This document shows positions 17,644-28,697 of a stretch of 44,329 nt of DNA, piece after piece. Location of the stretch: NCBI GenBank assembly GCA_021783595.1, contig JAJXTS010000004.1, positions 1-44,329 on the forward strand. Reading direction: 5' to 3'. This stretch comes from Chloroflexota bacterium. Its GTDB lineage: Bacteria; Chloroflexota; Limnocylindria; Limnocylindrales; CSP1-4. A program made the translations under genes and the position numbers. Under the pieces are notes generated by a model. The model did no database searches, was not told where the DNA came from, and saw only the letters and a program-made list of their open reading frames with translations. Numbering within the stretch: position 1 is the first letter of the stretch; each line of letters begins with the position of its first letter.

Positions 17644-19670
17644 CAGCCGCCGCCGCCTGCCTCCCGCCCGCGATCGCAGCCCTGCTCGCCCTCGCGCTGG
17701 TGGCTGCGGTGCTGCCGGCGGGGACACGCGCGCGATCCGTCAGCTACGGCGCGGCGGCGGCGGCATCGGCCGTCATGGTGGCGCTGTCCCTCGCGGTCCT
17801 GGCGGGCGCGGCGCCGGTCGCCTTCTCGTGGGGTGCCGTCCTGGGCTTCTCCCTCATCGACGTCCGGATCGACAGCCTGGGCGCCGTCTTCGTCCTCATG
17901 CTCGGGCTCGTGGGCACCGTCGCGTCCGTGTACGCCATCGGCTACGCACCGCACCCGGACGCCAGCGGCGCCCACGACGCGCCGGTCCGCTGGGCGGATC
18001 CGGTCCTGGCCGCCTATCCCGTGTTCCTGGGCAGCATGTTCCTCGTGTTCGGCGCGGCGGACCTCGTGGCGTTCCTCATCGCATGGGAGGCCATGGCCGT
18101 GGCGTCCGCGGCGCTCGTGGTGGGCGGGCGGCCGACGCCCGGCCAGGCGCGGGCCGGCTACCTCTACCTCGTCCTCACGCACCTCGCGACCGGCGCCCTC
18201 GTGGTGGCGTTCGCCGTTGCGGCGGCCGCCGGCGGCACGGCCCTCGACGGTCTGCCGGCCGTCGCGCGCTCCATGTCCGGCCCGACGCGGGACCTGCTGT
18301 TCGTGCTGCTCGCCGTGGGGTTCGCGACCAAGGCCGGCGCCGTGCCGCTGCACGTCTGGCTGCCCCGCGCCCATCCCGTCGCGCCCTCGCCCGTGTCGGC
18401 CCTGATGTCGGGCGTCATGGTGAAGGCCGGGATCTACGGGCTGGTCCGGTTCGTGCTGGTCGGTCTCGGGCCGGGACCCGAGTGGTGGGGCATGGTGGTG
18501 CTGGCGATCGGCACCGTGTCGGCGGTCCTTGGGGTGCTGTACGCGCTGATGGAGCACGATCTCAAGCGGCTCCTGGCCTACTCGACCATCGAGAATGTCG
18601 GGATCGTCCTGATCGGCGTGGGCACGGCGATGCTGGCCCAGGCGGCCGGCCTGCCTAGCCTTGCGACGCTCGCTCTCGCGGCGGCCCTGCTGCACGCCCT
18701 GAACCACGCGGCGATCAAGGGGCTGCTGTTCATGGCTGCGGGCTCCATCGCGCAGGCGGCCGGGACCCGCGACCTCAACCGGCTCGGCGGCCTGTGGCGC
18801 GGCATGCCCGTGACCGCCCTCGCGTTCGGCGTCGGCGCGGCGGCGATGGCCGGGGTGCCGCTGCTGGGCGGCTTCGCCGGCGAGTGGCTCACCTTCCAGG
18901 CGCTGCTCGGCGTGGCCGCGTCGGGCGGCGTGTCGGCGGAGGTTCGCTCCGTGCTGCTCCTGGCCGCGGGCGGGCTCGCCCTGGCCGCGGCGCTCGCCCT
19001 GGCGACCTTCGTCAAGGCGACGGGGACCGGCTTCCTCGCGCTTCCCCGCAGCCAGCCGGCGGCGCTCGCCCGCGAACCGGCGCGAGCGATGGTCTGGGCG
19101 ACGGCCGCCCTCGCCGGGGTGTGCGTCGCGATGGGCCTCGCCGCGGCGCCGATCGCCGGGGTGCTGGCGGGAGCTGCCGGGCCGCTGCTCGGCGTCCTGG
19201 GCGGCGCCGAGCCGGCCGGGCTCGTGCTGGGCGGGCCCGGCGGCGCGGGCTACGGACCCCTGGCGGTCGCCGTCGTGCTCGGCGTGGTGTTCGCCGTCGT
19301 CGGGCTGGCCGGTCGTCGGGGCCGTTCCGTCCGGCGTGTCCCGACCTGGACGTGCGGCATCTCGCCGGAGCCGTCGTTCGAGTACACGGCCACCGGCTAC
19401 GCCAAGCTGCTCCGCCTGTACTTCGGGCCGGTCCTCCGCCCGCAGCGCGAGGTCGAGGTGGAGCTCCATCCCGGCACGCCGTTCCCGCGCGCGGTGAGAT
19501 ACCGCGGCGGCGCCCGCCACCTGATCGACGAGCGCCTGTACGTGCCGCTGCACCGGGCGGCCGTGGCGGCCGCGCAGCTCGCCCGCCGGATTCAGAACGG
19601 CAGCCTCCAGCTGTATCTCGCCTACACCGTGATCGCGCTGGTGGTCCTCCTGCTGGTGGCGCGGCCATGA
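17634..19670 (+). CDS. HyfB/HycC-like (NuoL-type) proton-translocating membrane subunit of group-4 hydrogenase
   Basis: 678-aa antiporter-like subunit (FATKAGAVPLHVWLPRAHPVAPSPVSALMSGVMVKAGIYGLVRF; EHDLKRLLAYSTIENVGIVLIG; HALNHAAIKGLLFMAAGSI). Confidence 0.93.
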   Translation: MDLTAAAACLPPAIAALLALALVAAVLPAGTRARSVSYGAAAAASAVMVALSLAVLAGAAPVAFSWGAVLGFSLIDVRIDSLGAVFVLMLGLVGTVASVYAIGYAPHPDASGAHDAPVRWADPVLAAYPVFLGSMFLVFGAADLVAFLIAWEAMAVASAALVVGGRPTPGQARAGYLYLVLTHLATGALVVAFAVAAAAGGTALDGLPAVARSMSGPTRDLLFVLLAVGFATKAGAVPLHVWLPRAHPVAPSPVSALMSGVMVKAGIYGLVRFVLVGLGPGPEWWGMVVLAIGTVSAVLGVLYALMEHDLKRLLAYSTIENVGIVLIGVGTAMLAQAAGLPSLATLALAAALLHALNHAAIKGLLFMAAGSIAQAAGTRDLNRLGGLWRGMPVTALAFGVGAAAMAGVPLLGGFAGEWLTFQALLGVAASGGVSAEVRSVLLLAAGGLALAAALALATFVKATGTGFLALPRSQPAALAREPARAMVWATAALAGVCVAMGLAAAPIAGVLAGAAGPLLGVLGGAEPAGLVLGGPGGAGYGPLAVAVVLGVVFAVVGLAGRRGRSVRRVPTWTCGISPEPSFEYTATGYAKLLRLYFGPVLRPQREVEVELHPGTPFPRAVRYRGGARHLIDERLYVPLHRAAVAAAQLARRIQNGSLQLYLAYTVIALVVLLLVARP

Positions 19671-20623
19671 CGTGGGACGCAGCCTCGCTCCTCCTCGGGC
19701 TGACCCAGACGGCGCTCGCCCTGGCCATCGCCCCGCTCCTGCTGGGGGTGGCCAAGCGCGTCAAGGCGCGTCTTGGCTACCGGACCGGCGCGCCGCTGCT
19801 CCAGCCCTACCGGGATCTCGCCAAGTGGTGGCGCAAGACCCCCGTGGAGAGCGAGGCGTCGAGCGCGGTGACCGCCTGGGCGCCCGCCGCAGTGGTGGCC
19901 GCGATCGTCACCGCGACGCTGCTCGTGCCGCTGGTGGGGGAGCGCCCGCTGCTGGGCGGCTCGGGCGACTTCCTGGTCGTCGTCGGGCTGCTCGCCGGCG
20001 CCCGGTTCCTCATGGCCCTGCTTGCCCTCGACGCGGGCAGCGCCTTCGGCGGCATGGGCAGCAGCCGCGAGGTGGCGATCGCCGCGCTCGTGGAGCCCGC
20101 GCTGCTGCTCGCGCTCGCCGTGGCCGCCGTCGCGGTCGGGAGCACCGACCTCGCGGTCATCGCCGGCGCCGGCGTGGCGCGCGGTCTCGCCTGGCTCACC
20201 CCGTCGCTGCTGCTTGGCGCCGCGGCGTTCGCGCTGGCGGCCGTCGCCGAGACGGGCCACGAGCCGTTCGACAACCCCGACACGCACCTTGAGCTCACGA
20301 TGGTCCACGAGGGGATGCTGCTGGAGGCGTCCGGGCCCCGGCTGGCGATGCTCGCGTACGCCGCGCAGCTGCGCCTCGTCGTGGTGGCATCGCTGTTCGC
20401 GGCCGCGTTCTTCCCGTTCGGCATGACCGTCGCGCTCACGCCGCTGTCGGTCGCCGTCGCGCTCGCCGCCGCGGTCGCCAAGCTGCTCGCCGCGGCCGTC
20501 GCGCTGGCGCTCCTCGACGCCGGGCTCGCGAAGCTTCGGATCCTGGCGCTGCCGGGCCTGCTCGGGTTCGCCTCCACGCTGGCCGTGATCGGGCTCGCTG
20601 CCCGCCTTTGGCTGCCGGCATGA
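19667..20623 (+). CDS. HyfC/HycD-like (NuoH-type) membrane subunit
   Basis: PLLQPYRDLAKWWRKTPVESEASS...ETGHEPFDNPDTHLELTMVHEGMLLEASG; ATGA overlap. Confidence 0.94.
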   Translation: MTWDAASLLLGLTQTALALAIAPLLLGVAKRVKARLGYRTGAPLLQPYRDLAKWWRKTPVESEASSAVTAWAPAAVVAAIVTATLLVPLVGERPLLGGSGDFLVVVGLLAGARFLMALLALDAGSAFGGMGSSREVAIAALVEPALLLALAVAAVAVGSTDLAVIAGAGVARGLAWLTPSLLLGAAAFALAAVAETGHEPFDNPDTHLELTMVHEGMLLEASGPRLAMLAYAAQLRLVVVASLFAAAFFPFGMTVALTPLSVAVALAAAVAKLLAAAVALALLDAGLAKLRILALPGLLGFASTLAVIGLAARLWLPA

Positions 20624-21285
20624 TTCTCGACCCGAGCACCGCCTCGCAGCTCGTGGACGCGGTCGCCGCGGCGGTCGTGGTCCTGGGCATCGGCATCGCC
20701 TCCACGCGGTCGCTCGGCCGGATGATCTGGGTGACGGCCGCCCAGTCCGCGCTGGTGGGCGCCGCCGCGCTCGTCGTGGCGGCCGCGACCGGGGCCGCCC
20801 ACCTGGCGCTTGGCGGCGTGCTGGCGATCGGCGTCAAGGGCGTCGTGGTGCCCCTGGTGCTGGGGTCCATCCTGCGGCGGTCCTCGGTGCGTCAGGAGCG
20901 CCGCCCGGTCGTGGCGCCCCGCGTCACGTTCGTGCTGGCCGTGGTCATCGTGTTCGTCGCCACCGCCGCCACCCACGACGTCCGGCTGCCCGTGGCGCTC
21001 GACGCCGCCCGTGCGCTGCCCGCGGCCATCAGCACGCTGCTCACGGGGCTGCTGATCGTCATGACCCGGCGCAAGACGCTGTCGCTCGTGGTGGGGCTGC
21101 TGGTGTTCGAGAACGGGATCGCGCTGGCCGCGTTCTCGCTCGTGTACGCCATGCCGATCGTGGTGGAGCTGGGCGTCCTGTTCGACCTGCTCATCGCCGT
21201 TGTCGTGGCGTGGGTGTACTCGCGCCGGATGCTCGACGTGCTCGGCACGCTGTCCACCGACGAGCTGCGGAACCTGCGCGGATGA
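20620..21285 (+). CDS. HyfE-like membrane subunit
   Basis: GLLIVMTRRKTLSLVVGLLVFENGIALAAFSLVYAMPIVVELGVLFDLLIAVVV; ATGA overlap; operon position. Confidence 0.9.
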   Translation: MILDPSTASQLVDAVAAAVVVLGIGIASTRSLGRMIWVTAAQSALVGAAALVVAAATGAAHLALGGVLAIGVKGVVVPLVLGSILRRSSVRQERRPVVAPRVTFVLAVVIVFVATAATHDVRLPVALDAARALPAAISTLLTGLLIVMTRRKTLSLVVGLLVFENGIALAAFSLVYAMPIVVELGVLFDLLIAVVVAWVYSRRMLDVLGTLSTDELRNLRG

Positions 21286-22769
21286 CCGAGCTGCTGACCC
21301 TGGCCATCGCGCTGGCGCCCGTCCTCGGGGCCCTCGCGGCGTGGTCCGCCGGGAAGGGGGGCAGGGCGCGCCTGGCGATGGGCATCGGCATCACCGCGAC
21401 CGGCACCTCCATGGCCGCGGCCGCGGCGCTCGGGGCATGGGTCTTCGCCGCGGGGACCGAGACCGCGTTCTCCGGGCTGGTGACCGTGGACGCACTGGGC
21501 GCGTACATGCTGCTGCTGGTGGCTGCCGTGGCCGCCATCGCGTTGGCGGCGTCGCCCGGGTACCTGGCGCGCCATCGGGCCGACGGCACCCTGCCGCCGC
21601 TCGAGGAGGGAACCTACTGGGCGCTGCTCGCGCTGTTCGCGGGCGGGCTCGCGACGGTGCCGCTGGTCGACAATCTGGGCCTCGTCTGGGTGGGGATCGA
21701 GGCGACGACCGCGGTGTCCGCGCTGCTGGTCGGCTTCACGCGGTCGCCGCGCGCGATCGAGGCGGCCTGGAAGTACCTGATCCTCGGGTCGATCGGGATC
21801 GGCTTCGCGCTGCTCGGCACGATGCTCCTGTTCGCCGCCGCGGGCCCGGCCGCGGACGCCGGCAACGCCCTCGCCTGGACCGAGCTGGGCCGGTCCGCGG
21901 CGAGCCTGGACCCGGAACTGCTGCGCCTGGCGTTCGTGTTCGCGCTCGTCGGCTACGGGACCAAGGCGGGTCTCGCGCCCTTCCACACGTGGCTCCCCGA
22001 CGCCCACAGCCAGGCGCCCGCCCCGATCTCCGCGCTGCTCTCGGGGGCCGGTCTGGCGGTGGCCCTGTACGCGCTGGCGCGGTTCCACCACATCGTCGCG
22101 ACGGCGCTCGGCCCCGGCTTCTCGGGGACGCTCCTGGTCGCCTTCGGCCTGCTCAGCCTGGCCGTGGCCCTGCCGTTCATCGTGGCGCAGGGAGACCTCA
22201 AGCGGCTCCTCGCGTACTCGTCCATCGAGCACCTCGGGCTCGCCACGCTCGCCCTCGGGTTCGGCGGCCGCCTGGCCCTGGCCGGCCTCGCGCTCCACCT
22301 GTTCTGCCACGGGCTCGCCAAGGCGTCCGCGTTCGTCGCGGCCGGCCGGCTCGTCGAGGAGGCGGGCAGCCACCGCATCGGCCGGCTCCGCGGCAGCCTG
22401 ACCCGATCGCCCGCGGCGGCGCGCGCGCTGGTCGTCGCGTCCCTGATGCTGTCGGGCCTGCCGCCGTCGGGCATCTTCGTGGCCGAGCTGGCGATCCTGT
22501 TCGGCGGGGTGGCCGCTGGCTGGGCGCTGGCCGCGGCCGTGGCGGCCGTGCTGCTGGCGCTCGCCGTGGCGGGGCTGCTGTTCCACGTGGCGCGGGTGGC
22601 GGTCGGACCCAACCGCGCGCGCGGGCCGCGAGTCTCCATCCGCGCCCGGACGGCGCTGGCGCTGGCGGCACCGCTGGCGCTGGTGGCGGCAGCGGGCCTG
22701 TGGACGCCGTCGCCGGTGGCGGCCGCCATCGCGCAGATCGTGGCCGTCCTCGGAGGCGGCCATGGATGA
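21282..22769 (+). CDS. HyfF-like (NuoL/M/N-type) membrane subunit
   Basis: YGTKAGLAPFHTWLPDAHSQAPAPISALLSGAGLAVALYALARFH; QGDLKRLLAYSSIEHLGLATL; ATGA overlap. Confidence 0.93.
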   Translation: MTELLTLAIALAPVLGALAAWSAGKGGRARLAMGIGITATGTSMAAAAALGAWVFAAGTETAFSGLVTVDALGAYMLLLVAAVAAIALAASPGYLARHRADGTLPPLEEGTYWALLALFAGGLATVPLVDNLGLVWVGIEATTAVSALLVGFTRSPRAIEAAWKYLILGSIGIGFALLGTMLLFAAAGPAADAGNALAWTELGRSAASLDPELLRLAFVFALVGYGTKAGLAPFHTWLPDAHSQAPAPISALLSGAGLAVALYALARFHHIVATALGPGFSGTLLVAFGLLSLAVALPFIVAQGDLKRLLAYSSIEHLGLATLALGFGGRLALAGLALHLFCHGLAKASAFVAAGRLVEEAGSHRIGRLRGSLTRSPAAARALVVASLMLSGLPPSGIFVAELAILFGGVAAGWALAAAVAAVLLALAVAGLLFHVARVAVGPNRARGPRVSIRARTALALAAPLALVAAAGLWTPSPVAAAIAQIVAVLGGGHG

Positions 22770-24279
22770 GACGAGGGCCGGCGCGTGCGCGCAGGTGCCG
22801 GCGAGCGGCTTGGCCGAGGCGGTGGGCAGGAGCGTTGCGGCAGGCGGCCGGTACGCCATGCTGGTCGGTCTCGACGAGCGCTCGCTGGGCGGCGCAGGGC
22901 TCGGCCTGGAGGCGGTCCTCGTTGGCCCCGGCGGCGACCTGGAGCGGATCCGGGCGGCGGTGCCGCTGGACGCGACGGGCTACCCCTCGATCACGCCCCT
23001 CGTGCCGGCCGCCCACTGGGACGAGCGCGAGGCGCGCGACCTGCTGGGCACCGTCCCGGTCGGCCATCCGGACCCGCGGCGGCTCGTGCTTCACGAGCGT
23101 TGGCCGCGCGGCTACCACCCGCTGCGCAAGGACGTGCCCGTCGGGGCGCGGCCGCCGCTCGCGGACCGTCGCTTCGCGCCGTTCGAGGTGCACGGGGAGG
23201 GGACGTACGCGCTGCCGGTCGGGCCGATCCACGCGGGGATCATCGAGCCCGGCCACTTCCGCTTCTCCGCCATCGGGGAGCGCGTGCTGCACCTCGACCC
23301 GCGTCTGTTCTTCGCCCACCGCGGCCTCGAGAAACTGGCGGAGGGGCGGCCGCTGGCCGGGGCGACGCCGCTCATCGAGCGGGCCTGCGGCGTGTGCGGG
23401 GTGGCGCACGGCGTTGCCTGGGCCAGCGCGGTCGAGGCGCTCACCGGCACCCGGGCCCCGGCCCGTGCCGCATGGGCGCGGGTCCTGCTGGCCGAGCTCG
23501 AGAGGCTCTACAACCACGTCGGCGATCTCGGGAGCATCTGCGCCGGGATCGGTTTCGGGTCCGGCGCGGCGCGCCTGGGGCTGCTTCGGGAGCGCCTGGT
23601 GCGGGCGAACGACGCGCTCGTCGGGCACCGCTACCTCGCGGGGATCGTCGTTCCGGGCGGGCTCGGCCGGCCGCTGGACGCCGCCGCCCTGGCCGCGCTG
23701 CCCGGCCTCGTCGCCGACATCGAGGCCCAGGTGGCCGCCGCGGTGCGGTCGATCGTCCGCTCGGACGGCGTGATGGCCCGCCTCCGGACCACCGGCGCGG
23801 TCCCGGCCGAGACGGCAGCGGCGCTCGGGGCGACCGGCGTCGCCGCGCGGGCCAGCGGGATCGATGCCGACCTGCGTCGCGACCGCCCCTACGCCGCGTA
23901 CGCCGAGCTCGACGTGTCGGTGGCCACCGCCGCCTCGGGCGACGTCGCGGCGCGCTTCCACGTCCGGGCGCAGGAGGCGGCCGCGTCCGCTCGGCTGGTG
24001 GTCGAGGCCGCTCGCAGGCTGCCCGTCGGCGAGGATCGGGTGCCGCTCGGTGAGGCTCGTGCCGGCGAGGTTGCGATCGCGGGTGTCGAGGGGCCGCGGG
24101 GCGCGTCCTGGCTGTGGCTGCGGGCGGGTGACGCCGGGACCGTGGACCGCGTCCGGCTGCGCTCGGCGTCGTTCGCCAACTGGCCCCTGGTGGCGGCCGC
24201 CATGCCCGGCAACGTGGTGCCCGACTTCCCGCTCATCAACAAGAGCTTCGAGCTCTGCTACGCCTGCACGGACCGCTGA
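22762..24279 (+). CDS. group-4 [NiFe]-hydrogenase large subunit (HycE/HyfG-like; NuoC-NuoD fusion)
   Basis: NuoC-like N-terminus (PAAHWDEREARDLLG), NuoD-like body, L1 motif ERACGVCGVAH, terminal L2 motif SFELCYACTDR-stop. Confidence 0.94.
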   Translation: MDETRAGACAQVPASGLAEAVGRSVAAGGRYAMLVGLDERSLGGAGLGLEAVLVGPGGDLERIRAAVPLDATGYPSITPLVPAAHWDEREARDLLGTVPVGHPDPRRLVLHERWPRGYHPLRKDVPVGARPPLADRRFAPFEVHGEGTYALPVGPIHAGIIEPGHFRFSAIGERVLHLDPRLFFAHRGLEKLAEGRPLAGATPLIERACGVCGVAHGVAWASAVEALTGTRAPARAAWARVLLAELERLYNHVGDLGSICAGIGFGSGAARLGLLRERLVRANDALVGHRYLAGIVVPGGLGRPLDAAALAALPGLVADIEAQVAAAVRSIVRSDGVMARLRTTGAVPAETAAALGATGVAARASGIDADLRRDRPYAAYAELDVSVATAASGDVAARFHVRAQEAAASARLVVEAARRLPVGEDRVPLGEARAGEVAIAGVEGPRGASWLWLRAGDAGTVDRVRLRSASFANWPLVAAAMPGNVVPDFPLINKSFELCYACTDR

Positions 24280-24281
24280 CC

Positions 24282-25112
24282 ATGCCCTTCGACGTGCTCG
24301 ACCGCTACCTGCGACCGCTTCGCCACGGCCGCGCCACCAGCCGCTATCCCGCCGAGGCGCCGGACCTGTCGCCGGCGTCGCGCGGGCTGCCGGCCCTCGA
24401 CGCGGCAGCGTGCGACCGGAGCGGCTCGTGCGCGGCCGTCTGCCCGACGGGCGCGATCAAGCTGGAGTCGGACGGCTGGCGGCTCGATGCGGGCTCCTGC
24501 CTGCTGTGCGACGCCTGCGTCGCGGCCTGCCCGACCGGCGCGCTGGGCCACACCGGCGAGATCGAGCTGGCGACCCGTCGCCGGAGCGACCTGGTGGTGC
24601 TGGGCGAGCCGCCCTGGGCCGTCGAGGGGGGCGCCGCCGGCAAAGCCCTCGCCGAGGCGAGAGCCCTGGCCGACGCGAACGCCCTCGCCACCGCGATCGA
24701 CCGTCGCCTGGGCCGGTCGCTCCACGTCCGCCACCTCGACGCCGGCTCCTGCAACGGGTGCGACTGGGAGATGAGCGCCCTGCTCAACCCGTACCACGAC
24801 GTCACGCGGTTCGGCGTGGACTTCGTGGCCTCGCCGCGCCACGCGGACGTGCTCCTGGTGACGGGCACGATGACCCGCAACCTCGAGGAGGCCGCGGTGC
24901 GGACGTACGAGGCCATGCCGGAGCCGCGGCTGGTCGTGGCGGTTGGCGCCTGCGCCATCGGCGGCGGGGTCTTCGCCGGCAGCTACGCCGGGCGGGACGG
25001 CATCGGCGAGGTGCTGCCGGCGGACGTGCTCATCCCGGGCTGCCCGCCGCGCCCGGAGGCGCTGATCCAGGGCCTGCTGCTGCTTGCCGACCGCTGGGTC
25101 CCGCGCGGGTAG
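24282..25112 (+). CDS. hydrogenase small subunit (NuoB/HycG-like) fused to N-terminal 2[4Fe-4S]-ferredoxin-like domain
   Basis: Ferredoxin motifs CDRSGSCAAVCPTGAI and CLLCDACVAACPTGAL, then SCNGCDWE, GACAIGGGVF, PGCPPRPEALIQGLL. Confidence 0.93.
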   Translation: MPFDVLDRYLRPLRHGRATSRYPAEAPDLSPASRGLPALDAAACDRSGSCAAVCPTGAIKLESDGWRLDAGSCLLCDACVAACPTGALGHTGEIELATRRRSDLVVLGEPPWAVEGGAAGKALAEARALADANALATAIDRRLGRSLHVRHLDAGSCNGCDWEMSALLNPYHDVTRFGVDFVASPRHADVLLVTGTMTRNLEEAAVRTYEAMPEPRLVVAVGACAIGGGVFAGSYAGRDGIGEVLPADVLIPGCPPRPEALIQGLLLLADRWVPRG

Positions 25113-25172
25113 ACCCCCGGCCACGCCCCGGCGCCCGCGGCCCCGGCCGGTGGCGACCCCATCCGGCCAGGA

Positions 25173-26858
25173 GTGCGAAACTGGCGGCCGGCCCCGCCGC
25201 CTCCCCGTCCCAGTCCGCAGGTGACCGTGTCCCGCAGCGTCCGACTCCGGCCCTGGCAGCACGCCGCCCTGGCGCGCTTCGCCGCCGCCGAGCACCCCGA
25301 CTTCCTGGCCGTCGCCACGCCCGGAGCCGGCAAGACGACGTTCGCGCTGGCGGCCCTGCGGACATCGCTGGCCAAGCGGCCGGGCCGGGTTGTGGTGGTG
25401 GCGCCGACCGCGCACCTCAAGGTCCAGTGGGCGAGCGCCGCCGCGGGGCTCGGCCTGCACCTGGACCCGGCCTGGTCGCCCGCCGACGGGCCGATGCCGC
25501 CCGACATGCACGGCATCGTCACGAGCTACCAGCAGGTGGCGCTGTCCGCCGACGCGATCCGGGCCCAGGCGGCGGGCGCCCACGTCGTCCTCGACGAGGT
25601 CCACCACGCCGGCGAGGACCAGGCGTGGGGCGACGCGCTCCGGCACGCGTTCGCCACCACGCACCGCCGGATCTCGCTCTCGGGCACGCCGTTCCGCTCG
25701 GACACGCGGGCCATCCCGTTCGTGCGCTACGTGGCCGACGAGGCCGTCCCCGACTTCGAGTACGGCTACGGCGACGCCCTCCGCGACGGCCGCGTGGTGC
25801 GCCCCGTGTACTTCCCGCGGACCGGCGGCGAGATGGAGTGGAGCGCGCCCGACGGCGTCGTCCACCAGGCGACCTTCGACGACCCGCTCGCCAACCAGCT
25901 GGCGAACCAGCGGCTGCGGACCGCGCTCTCCATCGAGGGCGACTGGCTGCCGTCGGTCCTGCGCGAGGCTGTCGCCCGTCTCGAGATCGTCCGGCGGCAG
26001 CAACCGGACGCGGGCGGCCTCGTCATCGCCATGGACCAGGACCACGCCCGGGGGATCGCGCAGCTGCTGCGCAGGGAGATCGGCGCGCCGGCCACGGTGG
26101 TCACCTCGGACGATCCGGACGCGTCCGAGAAGATCGCCGCGTTCGCCGTGGGCAGGGACCCCTGGCTGGTGGCCGTGCGGATGGTGAGCGAGGGCGTGGA
26201 CATCCCGCGCCTGCGGGTGGGCGTCTACGCGACCACCGTGACCACGGACCTGTTCTTCCGCCAGGCCGTGGGCCGCTTCGTGCGCTGGGTTCCCGGCGTG
26301 CGCGACCAGCGCGCCTGGCTGTTCATTCCCGACGATCCTCGGCTCCGGGTCAGGGCCGCGGAGATCGCCGAGCAGCGCCGGCACTCGCTGCGGCGGCCGG
26401 TCCACCCCGGCGAGGAGGACGATCCGGAGGAGCAGCGCCGGGCCGCTGCCGCCGAGCTGGCGGCTGGCGAGCAGCTCTCGCTGTTCGCCGCGCTGTCCGC
26501 GGTGGCCGTGGGCGACGCGTCCGCGGGCGAGGCGTGGAGCGAGCCCCTCCCGGGCGACTGGGATTCGGGCGAGGACCCGACGATCGAGCTGGAGCTCGGG
26601 CCGCCCCCGCCGCTCGTCGCGCCGCCGGCCGGCCTGCCGATGGACGGGGCGACGCGCCGGGCCGCGAAGGACCGGCTGAGGGTGGCCAACGCCGAGGCAG
26701 CCAAGGACATCGCGCGCTGGTCGGGGCTGACCTACGCGGCGGTGAACCTGGAGCTGAACCGCAACTCCGGCATCCGTCGCGTGACCGAGGCCACCGAGGC
26801 CGAGCTGGTGGGGCGTCTCCAGGCGGCGCGCCGCTGGCAGTGGCGACTGGGGAAGTAG
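25173..26858 (+). CDS. DEAD/DEAH-box (SF2) helicase
   Basis: Walker A ATPGAGKT, DEVHH, SLSGTPFR, RQAVGRFVRW motif VI; start may be GTG at 25221. Confidence 0.87.
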   Translation: MRNWRPAPPPPRPSPQVTVSRSVRLRPWQHAALARFAAAEHPDFLAVATPGAGKTTFALAALRTSLAKRPGRVVVVAPTAHLKVQWASAAAGLGLHLDPAWSPADGPMPPDMHGIVTSYQQVALSADAIRAQAAGAHVVLDEVHHAGEDQAWGDALRHAFATTHRRISLSGTPFRSDTRAIPFVRYVADEAVPDFEYGYGDALRDGRVVRPVYFPRTGGEMEWSAPDGVVHQATFDDPLANQLANQRLRTALSIEGDWLPSVLREAVARLEIVRRQQPDAGGLVIAMDQDHARGIAQLLRREIGAPATVVTSDDPDASEKIAAFAVGRDPWLVAVRMVSEGVDIPRLRVGVYATTVTTDLFFRQAVGRFVRWVPGVRDQRAWLFIPDDPRLRVRAAEIAEQRRHSLRRPVHPGEEDDPEEQRRAAAAELAAGEQLSLFAALSAVAVGDASAGEAWSEPLPGDWDSGEDPTIELELGPPPPLVAPPAGLPMDGATRRAAKDRLRVANAEAAKDIARWSGLTYAAVNLELNRNSGIRRVTEATEAELVGRLQAARRWQWRLGK

Positions 26859-26882
26859 CCCGCCCGGCTCAAGCGGACATGA

Positions 26883-26912
26883 CGAGGCCCCCCCGTTGCC
26901 GGAGGGGCCTCG
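26883..26912. terminator. bidirectional terminator-like hairpin CGAGGCCCC-N12-GGGGCCTCG
   Basis: Perfect 9-bp inverted repeat between two convergent genes; no strong T-tract. Confidence 0.6.
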
Positions 26913-26938
26913 AATCGCGCCAGGGCGGACCGGCGGGG

Positions 26939-28489
<1,551 letters not shown>

Positions 28490-28697
28490 AGAGCCTCCCT
28501 CCGGGTGTGACCGATGCCTCGCACCTACGACGGGCGACACCCCGTGCCCCTCCGCCCTAGCGCCCCCCTGCCCGCGTCCTCCCCGCGAGCGGCACCAGGA
28601 GCGGGCGCGCGGGACGCGCCCTGGGGTCAGGCGTCGGGCCCTCGAAGGCCGGCAGGGTGCGGATTCGCGTGGTTCGCCAGGCAGGGACCGGACGGGC

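Noticed and set aside
25173-26858. Helicase as part of a phage-defence island
   Set aside because: A lone SF2 helicase with no adjacent nuclease, methylase or integrase; no support for a defence system.
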